This document shows positions 49,780 through 58,801 of a DNA stretch of 64,000 nt, in pieces. Source of the DNA: Rhynchopus euleeides (taxonomy: Eukaryota > Euglenozoa > Diplonemea > Diplonemida > Diplonemidae). The stretch covers positions 1,426,001 through 1,490,000 of the forward strand of contig OY723274.1 in NCBI GenBank assembly GCA_963210315.1. Direction: 5' to 3'. The notes under the pieces were generated by a model. The model worked only from the letters and a program-made list of their open reading frames with translations, searched no databases and had not been told where the DNA came from. Each line of letters opens with the position of its first letter. Within the stretch, counting starts at the first letter, position 1. A program made the translations under genes and the position numbers.

Positions 49780-50437
49780 TAGCTAACTGACGACCACCCC
49801 GTAGCGAAGACCCCCTCAGACGCACCACCCATGGACTGAGGTAAATAAGAGAGATATATAGCCCACGTCTCAGACACTTGACTGCATTTTTGAAGGGGGG
49901 TGCCGGTGCTTTGTAGCCTTCTACTGTTGGGCTCGGCCCCGCCCCCTCCACCTCCCCATACCCCCTGCCTATCGAGTGAAGGGAGCTCGCCCTTGGGCTT
50001 CCCTTTCCTTCGATACTTCAGTACACCCCTCCTCCTCTCACCCCCCCCTCCCCCCCCTCGTGCGACACAGAGTCGAGTCGAGAGGCTGCGATGCAGCCTC
50101 TGCTGGGCATTCACTCCCGACTCAGTTCTCTACCGTCTGGCATACACTTTGTTGGGCAGAGTGATGGGCCGCCCCTTCGCTCTTGCAAAAAGCCACCCTG
50201 CTGGGCTCCGCAGCAAGACATCCAGTTGGGGCAAGGCCTTGGGGTGGGGATACCAGAGATGTCATTGGGGGAAGGGTGCTCTTTACAGGTGTTGTGTGCG
50301 ACACCTCGGTGTGGCACACCCCTCAGTTTTTTTTGGTAAAGTAGACCTATTCTTGTCTGTACCACAACAGGGGCTCTTGTGTCAGGTGTCAGATAAGATG
50401 GCGGGAAACCAGCGTTTCCTTTTTTTGGGCAACAAAA
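49780..50437. other. Intergenic, pyrimidine-rich
   Basis: CT/C-rich from about 49935 to 50065. No gene was seen. Confidence 0.45.
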
Positions 50438-50673
50438 CAGGGTATAAGATAGACTTTTTTTCTGGCGCCGTTTTCCGGTTTTTCTGGTTTTGAAAATTTT
50501 TCGCGCGCGCCTTCGGCGCGCGCGACCCGCGCAAACCCTCCCAGAATCTGAGAGGGCCCAGTGCCTGCGCGCGTCCTGTCGTACTGAGGCTGCTTGGTGG
50601 GGCAGGCGCAGCAGCTGCTTTGAAAGTTTGGACTCTCGGCCAAAAAACCGGTCTGGTGCAATGTTTTTACGCA

Positions 50674-50731
50674 GGGGGGTCTGGGGGGCGGAGCCCCCCA
50701 GCCGCCGGAGGCCACGGTAGTGAACATCTGT
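50674..50731 (-). repeat. 58-bp hairpin module, copy 3
   Basis: Reverse orientation, inside hAT-like copy 2. The CTGGGGGGC stem is perfect. Confidence 0.85.
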
Positions 50732-51165
50732 TCCCTACAGTCTGGATTCGCTTGTAAGTAGGAAGGCTTCACTGTATCGCAGCCCGGCCAGCAGGAGATC
50801 ACTGGTCCTTGAGGGTTCAACCTTCAGGGTGGAGGAGGACGTGGGAGCGACCACTCGTGACAGGTGTGCGTTGTGGGTGGAGTGGATGCACGGCAGACCT
50901 TGTCATGGCCAAAGGGTCCACGAGATCTCCGCCACGTAGAGCCTAGACGAGAGTTTTCGAGGAGATGGGCACCTAGCTGTGACGACAGGCAACAAACAAA
51001 TCTCATCTGTTAGTTGCCCCCAATAGGCTTGGCGACCTTCAAGACTGCTTGAAAGTCGTTCGTGTTCTCGTCTCAGCCCTCCAGACAAGCAGATCTGTCT
51101 CGAGTTGGTGGGCTGTCGCCATGTATTCGATGGCACCGAGTGACGCTGCACAGAGGCAGACGACA

Positions 51166-51215
51166 CGGTGAACTCCAGCGGAGGTTACCCTACCTCCGCT
51201 GGAGTACACCGTGTC
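51166..51215. repeat. 50-bp palindrome
   Basis: Stems of 22 bp (CACGGTGAACTCCAGCGG... and complement, one mismatch) enclose a 6-bp loop. It lies inside hAT-like copy 2. Confidence 0.8.
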
Positions 51216-51701
51216 TCCCATGAGTCTCAACTAGCGGGAGTCTGAGCGTAAACTAGCTGGAAAATAGACTCCCGTCTCCAGTACAGACTGCAGTCTTAGA
51301 CTCCCTCTTAGACATGGTGGCTGGAGTCCACCATGTGTGCACCTTCAAAACAGAAGAGACCTGCATGACGAGGGCATCACCACCCACCGGGCCACCCGCT
51401 AGGTCCATTTTTTCTTCTCCGCTTCTCTGCCTTCTTTGGACTATTTGGGCTCTGTGCGGATCACGATGGGGTCACTTTCTATTTTTTTATGGCGTTTTTT
51501 CTGACTGTTTTACTGTCCCAAAGTCACAAAAAAAACCGCCAAAAATGAGACCGACCTTTTTTTTTTTCCAGAAAACCGGGAACCGGGAAACCCTGGTTTT
51601 GAAAACCGGAAAACCAGACCTATCTTATCCCCTGAACAAAAGGACAACCCTCCTCAACCAGGCTGTGGGAGAGGGGGGGGGGGTTGTCTGTATTTTTTCC
51701 A

Positions 51702-52010
51702 CACACAACAAGGAGCTTGTCGCAGTGGAAAAAAATAGTTAACAGCGCTTTGGGTGCAGTGTTCTCCCGATTCGCCACTCCGGGTTTTCGGGGGGAAAAA
51801 ATACAAATGGCGACTTTCGCCCCCAAACTCGCCATCGGGAGAACACTGTTTGGGTGACAAACACAATCTACCTTGCCTTGTTGCTATGACTGTGCGCACA
51901 TTCGCACCGTCCTTCATCAGGCAAGACACGTGAGGTTTGTTCACCCGCGTTTGGCGCACGAACAACGCTTTCTTATCTTCTTCTTTTTTGCCCAGGCTAT
52001 ATATTGGCGC
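51702..52010 (+). repeat. Dispersed repeat C, copy interrupted by a different MITE
   Basis: Homologous to 35056-35370. It carries the 92-bp MITE at 51757-51848 and lacks the MITE found in the other copy. Confidence 0.75.
51749..51856. mobile_element. 92-bp hAT-type MITE with verified empty site
   Basis: The 15-bp inverted ends are perfect: CAGTGTTCTCCCGAT (51757-51771) and its complement (51834-51848). An exact 8-bp duplication TTTGGGTG flanks them (51749-51756 and 51849-51856). The paralogous repeat at 35108-35115 has a single TTTGGGTG and no insert. The CAGTG ends and 8-bp duplication place it in hAT. Confidence 0.92.
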
Positions 52011-52261
52011 ACATACCAACACAACCACTATCTTATTTTTTCGACATTTCAGAGCGGGCCCAAGGCCCAACTGGGGAGCGGAGGGGAAAGAAGAGGTAGA
52101 TCTGTGAGATGCGAACTGCAACTCGAGGGAAGTGGGGTTGGCCGCCCCTCCCAATCTCTCTCTTGGACGCAATAGCGTAGCGTTGCGAAGAGAACTTGTT
52201 TTGTGCGTCACATATATCACACACTGCGTATGCAGGAGGTGCCGGGGAGCTACACGCGGAG

Positions 52262-52297
<36 letters not shown>

Positions 52298-53164
52298 TCC
52301 CCAACACAAAGACCCCCCCCCCCCCCCATCACCAATGCCTTGGTTTGCAGGAGTCAAAATGCCCCCCCCCCTCCCACACCCACCCCCCCCTCCTCTCTTG
52401 GTTCTCTGCTTTACTTTTTATCTGCTTCCCCCCCCCTTTCTCTCTCTCTCTCTCTCCCTATCTCCCCCTCCCTTTTTTTTGTCTGAGTTACCTTGTCTCA
52501 ACATGTCCCCCCCCTCCCTCTCCTTCCAGCACACCTGCCACAATTGCCTTCGGCGAATGTTTTTTTTGCCAGCGTGTGCTGTTGTCTGGGTTATGCATTG
52601 GGCTGTCTGGCGCTAACACATTTGGCAGCATCGAATGCGCTTGGCAGCAGGTCTGTATACCGGGTGGCTGTTCGGTGCGGCCCGTTGTGATAGGAAGTGG
52701 GCGGGTGGGTGATGTGAGGTGGTGGGGATCTGAAGGGGTGGGGCGGTGGTGCCCATGATTCCCGCCTGTGAGTGCCGCAGGTGGAGGGGAGCTGGCCCAG
52801 GGTGTAGTGCAGGCAGCGAGGCGGCAAGGATGATGTTTAGACACCTCCCACCCCACACCCCCATCCGACCGTCAATGCTGTACTTCACAGAGTCACCTTC
52901 GGGGCCTGACAACCTGATTTGGGCTGGTTTTTTGTGTGAACCAGGCTCCTGGCTCTAGCAAAGAAGACTGTTGGCAGCGCATGTGTTTACCCATGTGCCG
53001 CAGGGGACGAACCAGCGCACAAACAAAGAGTCGGTGCACTGTGTCGGTGCGGTATTGCAAACCGGAAGCCAGAGATTGCCGACATCAGGTCTCCCCACAG
53101 CCTATAATAAAGGTGTCATAACGGCCGCTTTGGGGAGGGGGGAGAGTAGAATGCAGAACTGATT
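52011..53164. other. Intergenic with CT microsatellite and C-runs
   Basis: CT repeats lie at 52266-52294 and C-runs at 52311-52327 and 52362-52391. No gene was seen. Confidence 0.5.
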
Positions 53165-53883
53165 GTTCCACGGCAGGGGTATTCCTAACTTTCCAGGGTC
53201 GGGGGAAAACTGGGTCGATGGGGGGAAAAAGGGGGGGAGCTGGGCAAAGACTGTCAAAAAGGGGGGTAAATTTTTTTCGCGCGCTTCGCGCGCGAAACGT
53301 GCGCGCTCAGATAGGAGCTCCATGTTGGCCCGTGTGTTCTTCGCGCCCATTGCCTCTGCAACTTCCTTGGGATGCCTGACCTCTCCCATGATTGACGGGA
53401 TGGGCAGCATGGCGGACGATGACGTAGCAGCGACCCACAGGGCTTGCACTTTCTGGGACACCCCGAAACAGCCGCGTGATGAACACATGAACATCACGCA
53501 CAGTGTGCGTCATGTTCAAAAGATGGCATGGCACGCAGGATCCAATAGGCTGCCTTTCAAACCGGGGGTGTTTGTCCCTGCTGGACAGGCACAGGGCACA
53601 GGGGGGTCTGGGGGTCTGGGGGCAGAGCCCCCCAGCCGCCGGAGGCCACGGTAGTGAACATCTGTTCACAGGTTGACATGATCCATATCAAGCCCCTGAC
53701 CAAAGTCGGTGGGTCGATGGGTTGATGGGGCGATCCCCTCAACCCATCAACCCATCGACCCACCGACCCAGAAATTTGGTGGGTCGGTGGGTCGATGGGT
53801 CGATGGAAAAAGTGGGGGGGGGGGGGAAACCGGTTTTTGGTGGGTCGATGGGTCGATAGTTAGGAATTGCCCTGGTTCCACGG
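53165..53883. mobile_element. 701-bp non-autonomous element with 9-bp duplication
   Basis: The ends CAGGGGTATTCCTAACT (53174-53190) and AGTTAGGAATTGCCCTG (53858-53874) match at 15 of 17 positions. GTTCCACGG is duplicated exactly on both sides (53165-53173 and 53875-53883). The ends look hAT-like, but 9 bp rather than 8 is duplicated, which would also fit a Mutator-like element. Inside are a GC hairpin (53278-53294), a 58-bp hairpin module (53601-53665) and inverted GGGTCGATGGGTTGATGG repeats (53706-53770). Confidence 0.8.
53601..53665 (-). repeat. 58-bp hairpin module, copy 4
   Basis: Reverse orientation, with a small internal duplication of the CTGGGGGT end, inside the 701-bp element. Confidence 0.8.
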
Positions 53884-54000
53884 GGGGGGATGGGGGAGGG
53901 GGGGGGGTGTTTTCTTCCCCGGACGGATCCACTAATGTTATATACACAGCACCGCACTTCCCCACAGCACACCCCTCGCAGGAAGGGGGGGAAAGGAGGA

Positions 54001-54918
54001 ATGAACACCTTGCGGTTCGTACACCTCGGCAGAATTGGCTACCGCCAAGCTCTTGAGATTCAAACGGAGCTTTTCCGGAAGCGGCGGCTGGGCGCTATCC
54101 CCGACACCATCGTATGCGTGGAGCACTGCCCTTCTGTGTACACCGTGGGGCAGAGGGCTGTGGGGATCGAAGATCTGAAGCCTGAAGTGGTGTCCCTCAT
54201 AGAGAAGGCAGGGCTGGAGGTGGAAAGAGAGCACCGGGAGTCGAAAACTGCAGAAGGCGTGCTGCGGATAGCGAAGCAGAAGCCATACCAGGTCTACACC
54301 ACACCCTCTGGCACGGAGATTGAAATCGCGCGCGTCCAGCGGGGCGGGCGTGCCACATGGCACGGCATGGGCCAGCTCACGGTCTACCCGATCTGCAACT
54401 TCAAAGAGCTGAGGGCGAAAAGCTCTTTTGTGGCGCGCAGCCCCGGTTTGGTCCACTGGTGGGTCCGTGCCCTAGAGGCCTCCATTATTAGATTCCTCCA
54501 TAGCCAGGGCGTGCAGGCCTGGTCCTGCAACGACGTGGGTGTGTGGATTGGTGGCCCTGTGGACCCAAGCATCACTCCCGACTTCCAGATGCCTGTCATT
54601 TCCGAGGAGGGGCGGGTCGCCACAACCTACGGCGCGCAGCGGAAAGTCGCCGCTGTTGGGGTTCAGATGAAGCAGTACTGTTCGATGCACGGCCTGTCTG
54701 TGAACATCAACCCCGACCTCTCTGAGTACGCCGGCATCGTCCCCTGCGGCTTAGACGCATCGGTGACCTCCCTCCGGAACGAACTCCCCCAAAACACCCT
54801 CACAGTCGACTCTGCTGTCGGGCCTTTCATCAAAGCCTTCGTTGAGACCCTTCAGCCTAAGTCGCTCCTGGATGTAGTAGAGCACCCCCCGGAGCACTTC
54901 TTCGAGCTGCTGTCCTGA
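54001..54918 (+). CDS. LIPT2: Octanoyltransferase (lipoate biosynthesis)
   Basis: The protein is 305 aa. It transfers octanoyl groups from acyl carrier protein to lipoyl domains, the first step of lipoate synthesis in mitochondria. The LipB signature RGGRATWHGMGQL is at about 102-114. The substrate-pocket Lys lies in RKVAAVGVQM (about 215-224). The catalytic Cys is in GIVPCGLDASVTSL (about 244-257), preceded by HGLSVNINPDL. It is longer than bacterial LipB (about 210 aa), with about 45 extra residues between the TVGQR strand and the signature and a second insert before the Lys strand. The start follows the pyrimidine/AG site CCCCACAG 30-40 bases upstream. No obvious cleavable presequence was seen. 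It lies directly after the 701-bp transposon. Confidence 0.92.
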   Translation: MNTLRFVHLGRIGYRQALEIQTELFRKRRLGAIPDTIVCVEHCPSVYTVGQRAVGIEDLKPEVVSLIEKAGLEVEREHRESKTAEGVLRIAKQKPYQVYTTPSGTEIEIARVQRGGRATWHGMGQLTVYPICNFKELRAKSSFVARSPGLVHWWVRALEASIIRFLHSQGVQAWSCNDVGVWIGGPVDPSITPDFQMPVISEEGRVATTYGAQRKVAAVGVQMKQYCSMHGLSVNINPDLSEYAGIVPCGLDASVTSLRNELPQNTLTVDSAVGPFIKAFVETLQPKSLLDVVEHPPEHFFELLS

Positions 54919-56442
54919 GGTGGGGAAGGGGGTGGTGGTGGTGGTGGCGGGAGGGGGGGGGGGAGGTGCCACCAGCAGTCCGGCGCAGTTTTTACCGCTG
55001 GAATCTGGAAAACCCGAAGAGAATGGCCTGTAAAAACAGGGTCAAAAAAACGAACGAGGTGGGCGGGGGGGGGGGGGGGGCGGGGGTGGCGCCCCCCTGG
55101 GTGGGGTGGGGGTGGGGGTGGGTGAATGATTCGCAACCTCCCTCTCTGTCGAGCTCCTCTTTTTTATCTGTTGCTAGTTGTGGGGCGACGAAGCGTAGCG
55201 AAGTTGCGACGTAACAACAAAAAAAAAGGGAATTTTTTTTCCCCGGCTGAAGTTTTCGGAGTAGCATTCTTCATGCCACTTTCGCCCTCAGGGCCTCAAC
55301 CACACAACCTTCGGACACAGCGTACGCTCAGTTGAGCCCTTAACAAAGAGCACTGACAATCTGTTCTCACACAGTGTGCTGTTGGACAGCGTGCCTACCC
55401 CAACGCGTGATGGGTGCGATCCCCCCCTTTTGCCCCAGCCTATTATTGTCACACCACAGGCCGAGCACAGGACTGGATATCGAACTCACTATTCGCATGG
55501 AGGGGAAGGTTCGGCTCTATGCCTTGCTTTTCTCCGCTGCTCCTGGTGGGATGCTCGATTCGGAACCCTGTGGCCCTCAAGACGCAAGGGGTGCGCCAGT
55601 ATACCCCGTCGCCGTTTGCGTTTTGCAGGAGACAAAGGGGCAACCCCCCCCACACACCCCCTCGGGGTGTCATCGCTTTCCACTTTTTCGGGGGAAGGGG
55701 GGGTCTTCGCTAATCGGGGAGCTTCTGCAGCCTCCTGCAATTTTTTTTAAAGTTCGGCGGAGCCAACTGGGATATAACTTTCTGTGCCTTTAGCTGGATC
55801 GTGCGTCCCCACTCACACCACTTCATCAGACCGGGGGGTGGTGTACACAAAGAGTGGGGTCTGCGTTCCAACAAAACAACTTTCGGCAGTAATTGGTTTG
55901 TTGTCTCGTTTTGCTGCCACTTTACGATTCAGCGGGGGCACGGATAGTTTTTCAAAGAAGAATCGGCGGAAATGCATCCCCTAAAACAAACGTACTTCAG
56001 TCTTCTCTTAGCACCTCTCTTAGCACCTGTTCCGCGGATCTCCCCTACGCTTCTCCACATATAGCCACCCTATCCCACCCCATCCCTGCCCACCAGGCTG
56101 CCCCTGTCTGCCTGTGCTTGCTTGCAGTGTTGTTTCTGCATACCCTACTCACACTGGATGATTGCGGCTTGTACTAACCTACCGTGCTCCGGAGCCAAGG
56201 CTGTTGCCTGGTTGCAATGTGTCCCTGCCTGTCTGAGATGTCCCACTGATGTACGCACCCCCGCAACCCCCCTGCCCGGAAGCACAGTCTTGCAGCACAA
56301 GTGTGTGTTAAACGAAAGGTGTTCGGCAGAGCCGATTCAGGAAACTTTTTACCGTGCGGGTCATTAAGCATGCACCCCCGACAGGCTGTGGAGGTGTTCA
56401 GCATTAGCGGTTGCATGTTTTTTTTTACAGTGACCCTTTGCC
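54919..56442. other. Intergenic with GGT repeats and dispersed repeat
   Basis: GGT repeats lie at 54931-54947 and G-runs at 54953-54964 and 55067-55080. Positions 55755-55925 are homologous to 43080-43290. No gene was seen. Confidence 0.5.
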
Positions 56443-56640
56443 CAGGGGTGGAGCTTGAAATATGGGGTTGCGGGCTGGATCGGGTCAGATCGGGTCAGCC
56501 AATTTTTTCTCACTGAATGGGTTCCCCCCCGGTTCGTCTCAGAGATCAGTGATCGGGCCCAGCCTCCCGCGAGGGTACCGGAACTGATATGCAGCCCCGG
56601 ACGCGCAAGGACTTGGTTACAAGACAAACACATGCCATAG

Positions 56641-56698
56641 GGGGGGTCTGGGGGGCGGAGCCCCCCAGCCGCCGGAGGCCACGGTAGTGAACATCTGT
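56641..56698 (-). repeat. 58-bp hairpin module, copy 5
   Basis: Reverse orientation, first of the pair inside hAT-like copy 3, with a perfect stem. Confidence 0.85.
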
Positions 56699-56815
56699 GA
56701 CTTGCGGGCGTACGGATTCTGTGTGATTTGACTGCGTCCTCCTGAGGATACTGAGGGCCTCTGTACTCCATTCCCTGATGTAAAGGGCGTGGGTACAAGA
56801 CAGGCACATGCCACA

Positions 56816-56873
56816 GGGGGGTCTGGGGGGCGGAGCCCCCCAGCCGCCGGAGGCCACGGTAGTAAACGTCTGT
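56816..56873 (-). repeat. 58-bp hairpin module, copy 6
   Basis: Reverse orientation, second of the pair inside hAT-like copy 3. The stem is perfect and the outer sequence slightly diverged (AAACGTCTGT). Confidence 0.85.
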
Positions 56874-57373
56874 TGCACGGTACGGGTTGGGCAGCTTCAT
56901 TTGTCCTCTATTGTGACTGTTTGAGGCCTGTGCTCATGTCGCTGGGGTCACTTTGCTCACGAAACGCCTCCTGGTCACCTTGAGGCCCCAAGGCGAGGAG
57001 CCAACTTTTCCGGTTTCCCGAAAATCTATATTTTTTTTTCTTTTTACCCCTGACCTGATTTTTTGTGAGGGCCTGCAGAAAATCAGGTCAGCTGACCCGA
57101 AAAAACCCCCAAGCTCCACCCCTGCCTTTGCCACAGTGAACAAGACAGTTGTTCACTTCTCGGTGACAGAACACAAGCTATCTTTGCCTTGTCGCGATAA
57201 CTTTGTGAATTGGATTTAATGTGCGCGCCTTTCACATCAAACCTCCACCAAGGCAAAGACACAAAACACGTGAGGACACGGCTTTGACGCACACGCTGCC
57301 ACGCCACTGCACCATCCCTACCGACAGCGCTCCCCCAGCCCCACCCCCCTCGCAAGGGACGCTTACAGCAACC

Positions 57374-58801
57374 ATGCCAGTTCTGATACGCGGGACCTAC
57401 GTACACGGCAGCGAGCGCCGGATGCTGCAGGCCCTTGTGTCCGACGGGTCGGACACGGTGGGCGTGCTGCGCCAGGCCTTTGCTGCCCAGCTGCCCCCCG
57501 ATGCCGCGGGGCGCAGGCTGCAGATTGCCTACAAAGGCGCGTCGCTGGATGACGACACGGCACAGCTCGCTGAGGCCGACCTGCTGCCTTCCCCAGGGCG
57601 CCCCATCCCGCATGTCTTCCTATGCTATGCGGGCACCGCGGTCCCCGCACCAGAGCAAGCGGCCCCTGCTGTGCCGCTTGAAGCACAGCTCCGCAGACGG
57701 CACGCTGCTGGCGGTCAGGCGGCGGAGGGCAGGACCGCCGTGGAGCGCCCCCAGGCACCACAGGAGCGTGCTGTGCCAGAGGAGCTGGATGCAAACCGCT
57801 GCTGTCGCCTGTGTTTCGACTCCGAGGAGACGATAGAGACAGGGCGCCTCTTCTCGCCCTGCCTGTGCTCAGGTTCCATGCGGTATATCCATGTCGCTTG
57901 CCTTAACGGGTGGCGCATGCGCTCCCAGAAAGAGTCTTCGTACTTCGAATGCGATCAGTGCCGCTATCGCTATAACATTGTCCGGGCGAGGTGGGCGGGA
58001 TTTGTCCTGCACCCCTATCTGTCCATCACTGTCGCAGCAGTTGCGCTGATGGTGGCGACCCTCGTGTGTGGGCATCTGCTGTCGAGCGTGCCTCACCTGG
58101 ACAGCGCGCAGATGGTGTGGCGGTTCGTATCTTTTGACGCACTGCTCCACTTCTCTCACAAGAACTGCGGCACTGCGGAGTGCGAGGCAGCCTGCAACAC
58201 ATACAACCTGTGGAACTGGCAGCAGGCGTGCTACAACATGGGCTGTCGGTGCACCATACAGCCCTCAGACCTGCTGGTCCACGTCGTTTCAGCTCTGACG
58301 AACGGCCTGGTGGTGGTTGGAGTACTGGGGCTGTACCTCAACCGGCACATTCTGCTGCACAGTTACATGAACATGTATGTTACTGACGCACAGGTGGGGG
58401 TACTTCAGGCGTGGCGGGGGCGGTGTGTGAGCTGCAGATGTCTAACAGTGGTTTCATTTCTGCCTGGCCGCTCTGGCTCTTTGTTTGTGTGCACCTGTGC
58501 GTGTATGCGTGTCCATACGTGTTGCCAACAGTCTTTTATACCGTGGCCTGGGGCAGGTAAAAGAAAAAGTTGCATCCCAGTTTATGCCCCAGCACACCAC
58601 GGCAATTATGCGCACCGCCTCCCCCACCACTACAGGGTGACGCTCGCTGCCTGCTTCTTCAGCGCATCCTCTGCCTACGGGCGGCTCCTGCTGGTGCTGG
58701 GTGTGCTGCACTCCTTCCACATGCTGCTTGGTGTCGTGCGCCTGCGCACCAAGGCGATCATGACCCGTTGGGGTGAGACCATTCTCTCTGTGCGACAATA
58801 G
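57374..58801 (+). CDS. RING-CH (MARCH-like) membrane E3 ubiquitin ligase, 2 exons
   Basis: Exons 57374-58374 and 58636-58801 give 388 aa. Residues 1-90 form a ubiquitin-like fold (LQALVSDGSDTVGVLRQAF, then LQIAYKGASLDDD). A RING-CH C4HC3 finger follows at about 140-200: CRLCF, CLCSGSMRYIHVACLNGW, then CDQCRYRY. The Trp after the His/Cys core is typical of MARCH proteins. Three or four hydrophobic segments follow (SITVAAVALMVATLV, LVVVGVLGLYL, LLLVLGVLHSFHMLLGVV), implying an endomembrane ligase that ubiquitinates membrane proteins. The fusion of a ubiquitin-like N-terminus is unusual. The intron (donor GTATGT, phase 2) also happens to be open in frame (87 codons), so an unspliced 475-aa form is possible. 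The ATG at 57374 is the first in-frame ATG. Confidence 0.82.
   Translation: MPVLIRGTYVHGSERRMLQALVSDGSDTVGVLRQAFAAQLPPDAAGRRLQIAYKGASLDDDTAQLAEADLLPSPGRPIPHVFLCYAGTAVPAPEQAAPAVPLEAQLRRRHAAGGQAAEGRTAVERPQAPQERAVPEELDANRCCRLCFDSEETIETGRLFSPCLCSGSMRYIHVACLNGWRMRSQKESSYFECDQCRYRYNIVRARWAGFVLHPYLSITVAAVALMVATLVCGHLLSSVPHLDSAQMVWRFVSFDALLHFSHKNCGTAECEAACNTYNLWNWQQACYNMGCRCTIQPSDLLVHVVSALTNGLVVVGVLGLYLNRHILLHSYMNMYVTDAQVGVLQAWRGRCVSCRCLTVVSFLPGRSGSLFVCTCACMRVHTCCQQSFIPWPGAGKRKSCIPVYAPAHHGNYAHRLPHHYRVTLAACFFSASSAYGRLLLVLGVLHSFHMLLGVVRLRTKAIMTRWGETILSVRQ
58375..58635 (+). other. RING-CH gene intron
   Basis: The intron is 261 nt with donor GTATGT and acceptor CACTACAG. Its length is a multiple of three and it has no stop. 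Removing it joins two membrane-associated segments cleanly, and its translation is Cys/Arg-rich and unlike the rest. Confidence 0.65.

Larger units (their letters stand above)
50438..51634 (-). mobile_element. hAT-like element, copy 2
   Basis: The element is 1197 bp with the same ends as 43945-44862 (CAGGGTATAAGATAG, complement ending CCCCTG). AACAAAA lies on both sides, a 7-bp match where 8 is expected. It holds the TTCG-loop hairpin at 50502-50524, a 58-bp hairpin module at 50674-50731 and a long perfect-stem palindrome at 51166-51215. No intact transposase was seen. Confidence 0.82.
56443..57124. mobile_element. hAT-like non-autonomous element, copy 3 (divergent family)
   Basis: The element is 682 bp. 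The inverted ends CAGGGGTGGAGCTTG (56443-56457) and complement (57110-57124) are perfect, and an exact 8-bp duplication CCTTTGCC flanks them (56435-56442 and 57125-57132). It contains two 58-bp hairpin modules. A block near 56920-56960 (GACTGTTTGAG, then TGGGGTCACTTT) is shared with the other two hAT-like elements. It sits 250 bp upstream of the RING-CH gene. Confidence 0.92.
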
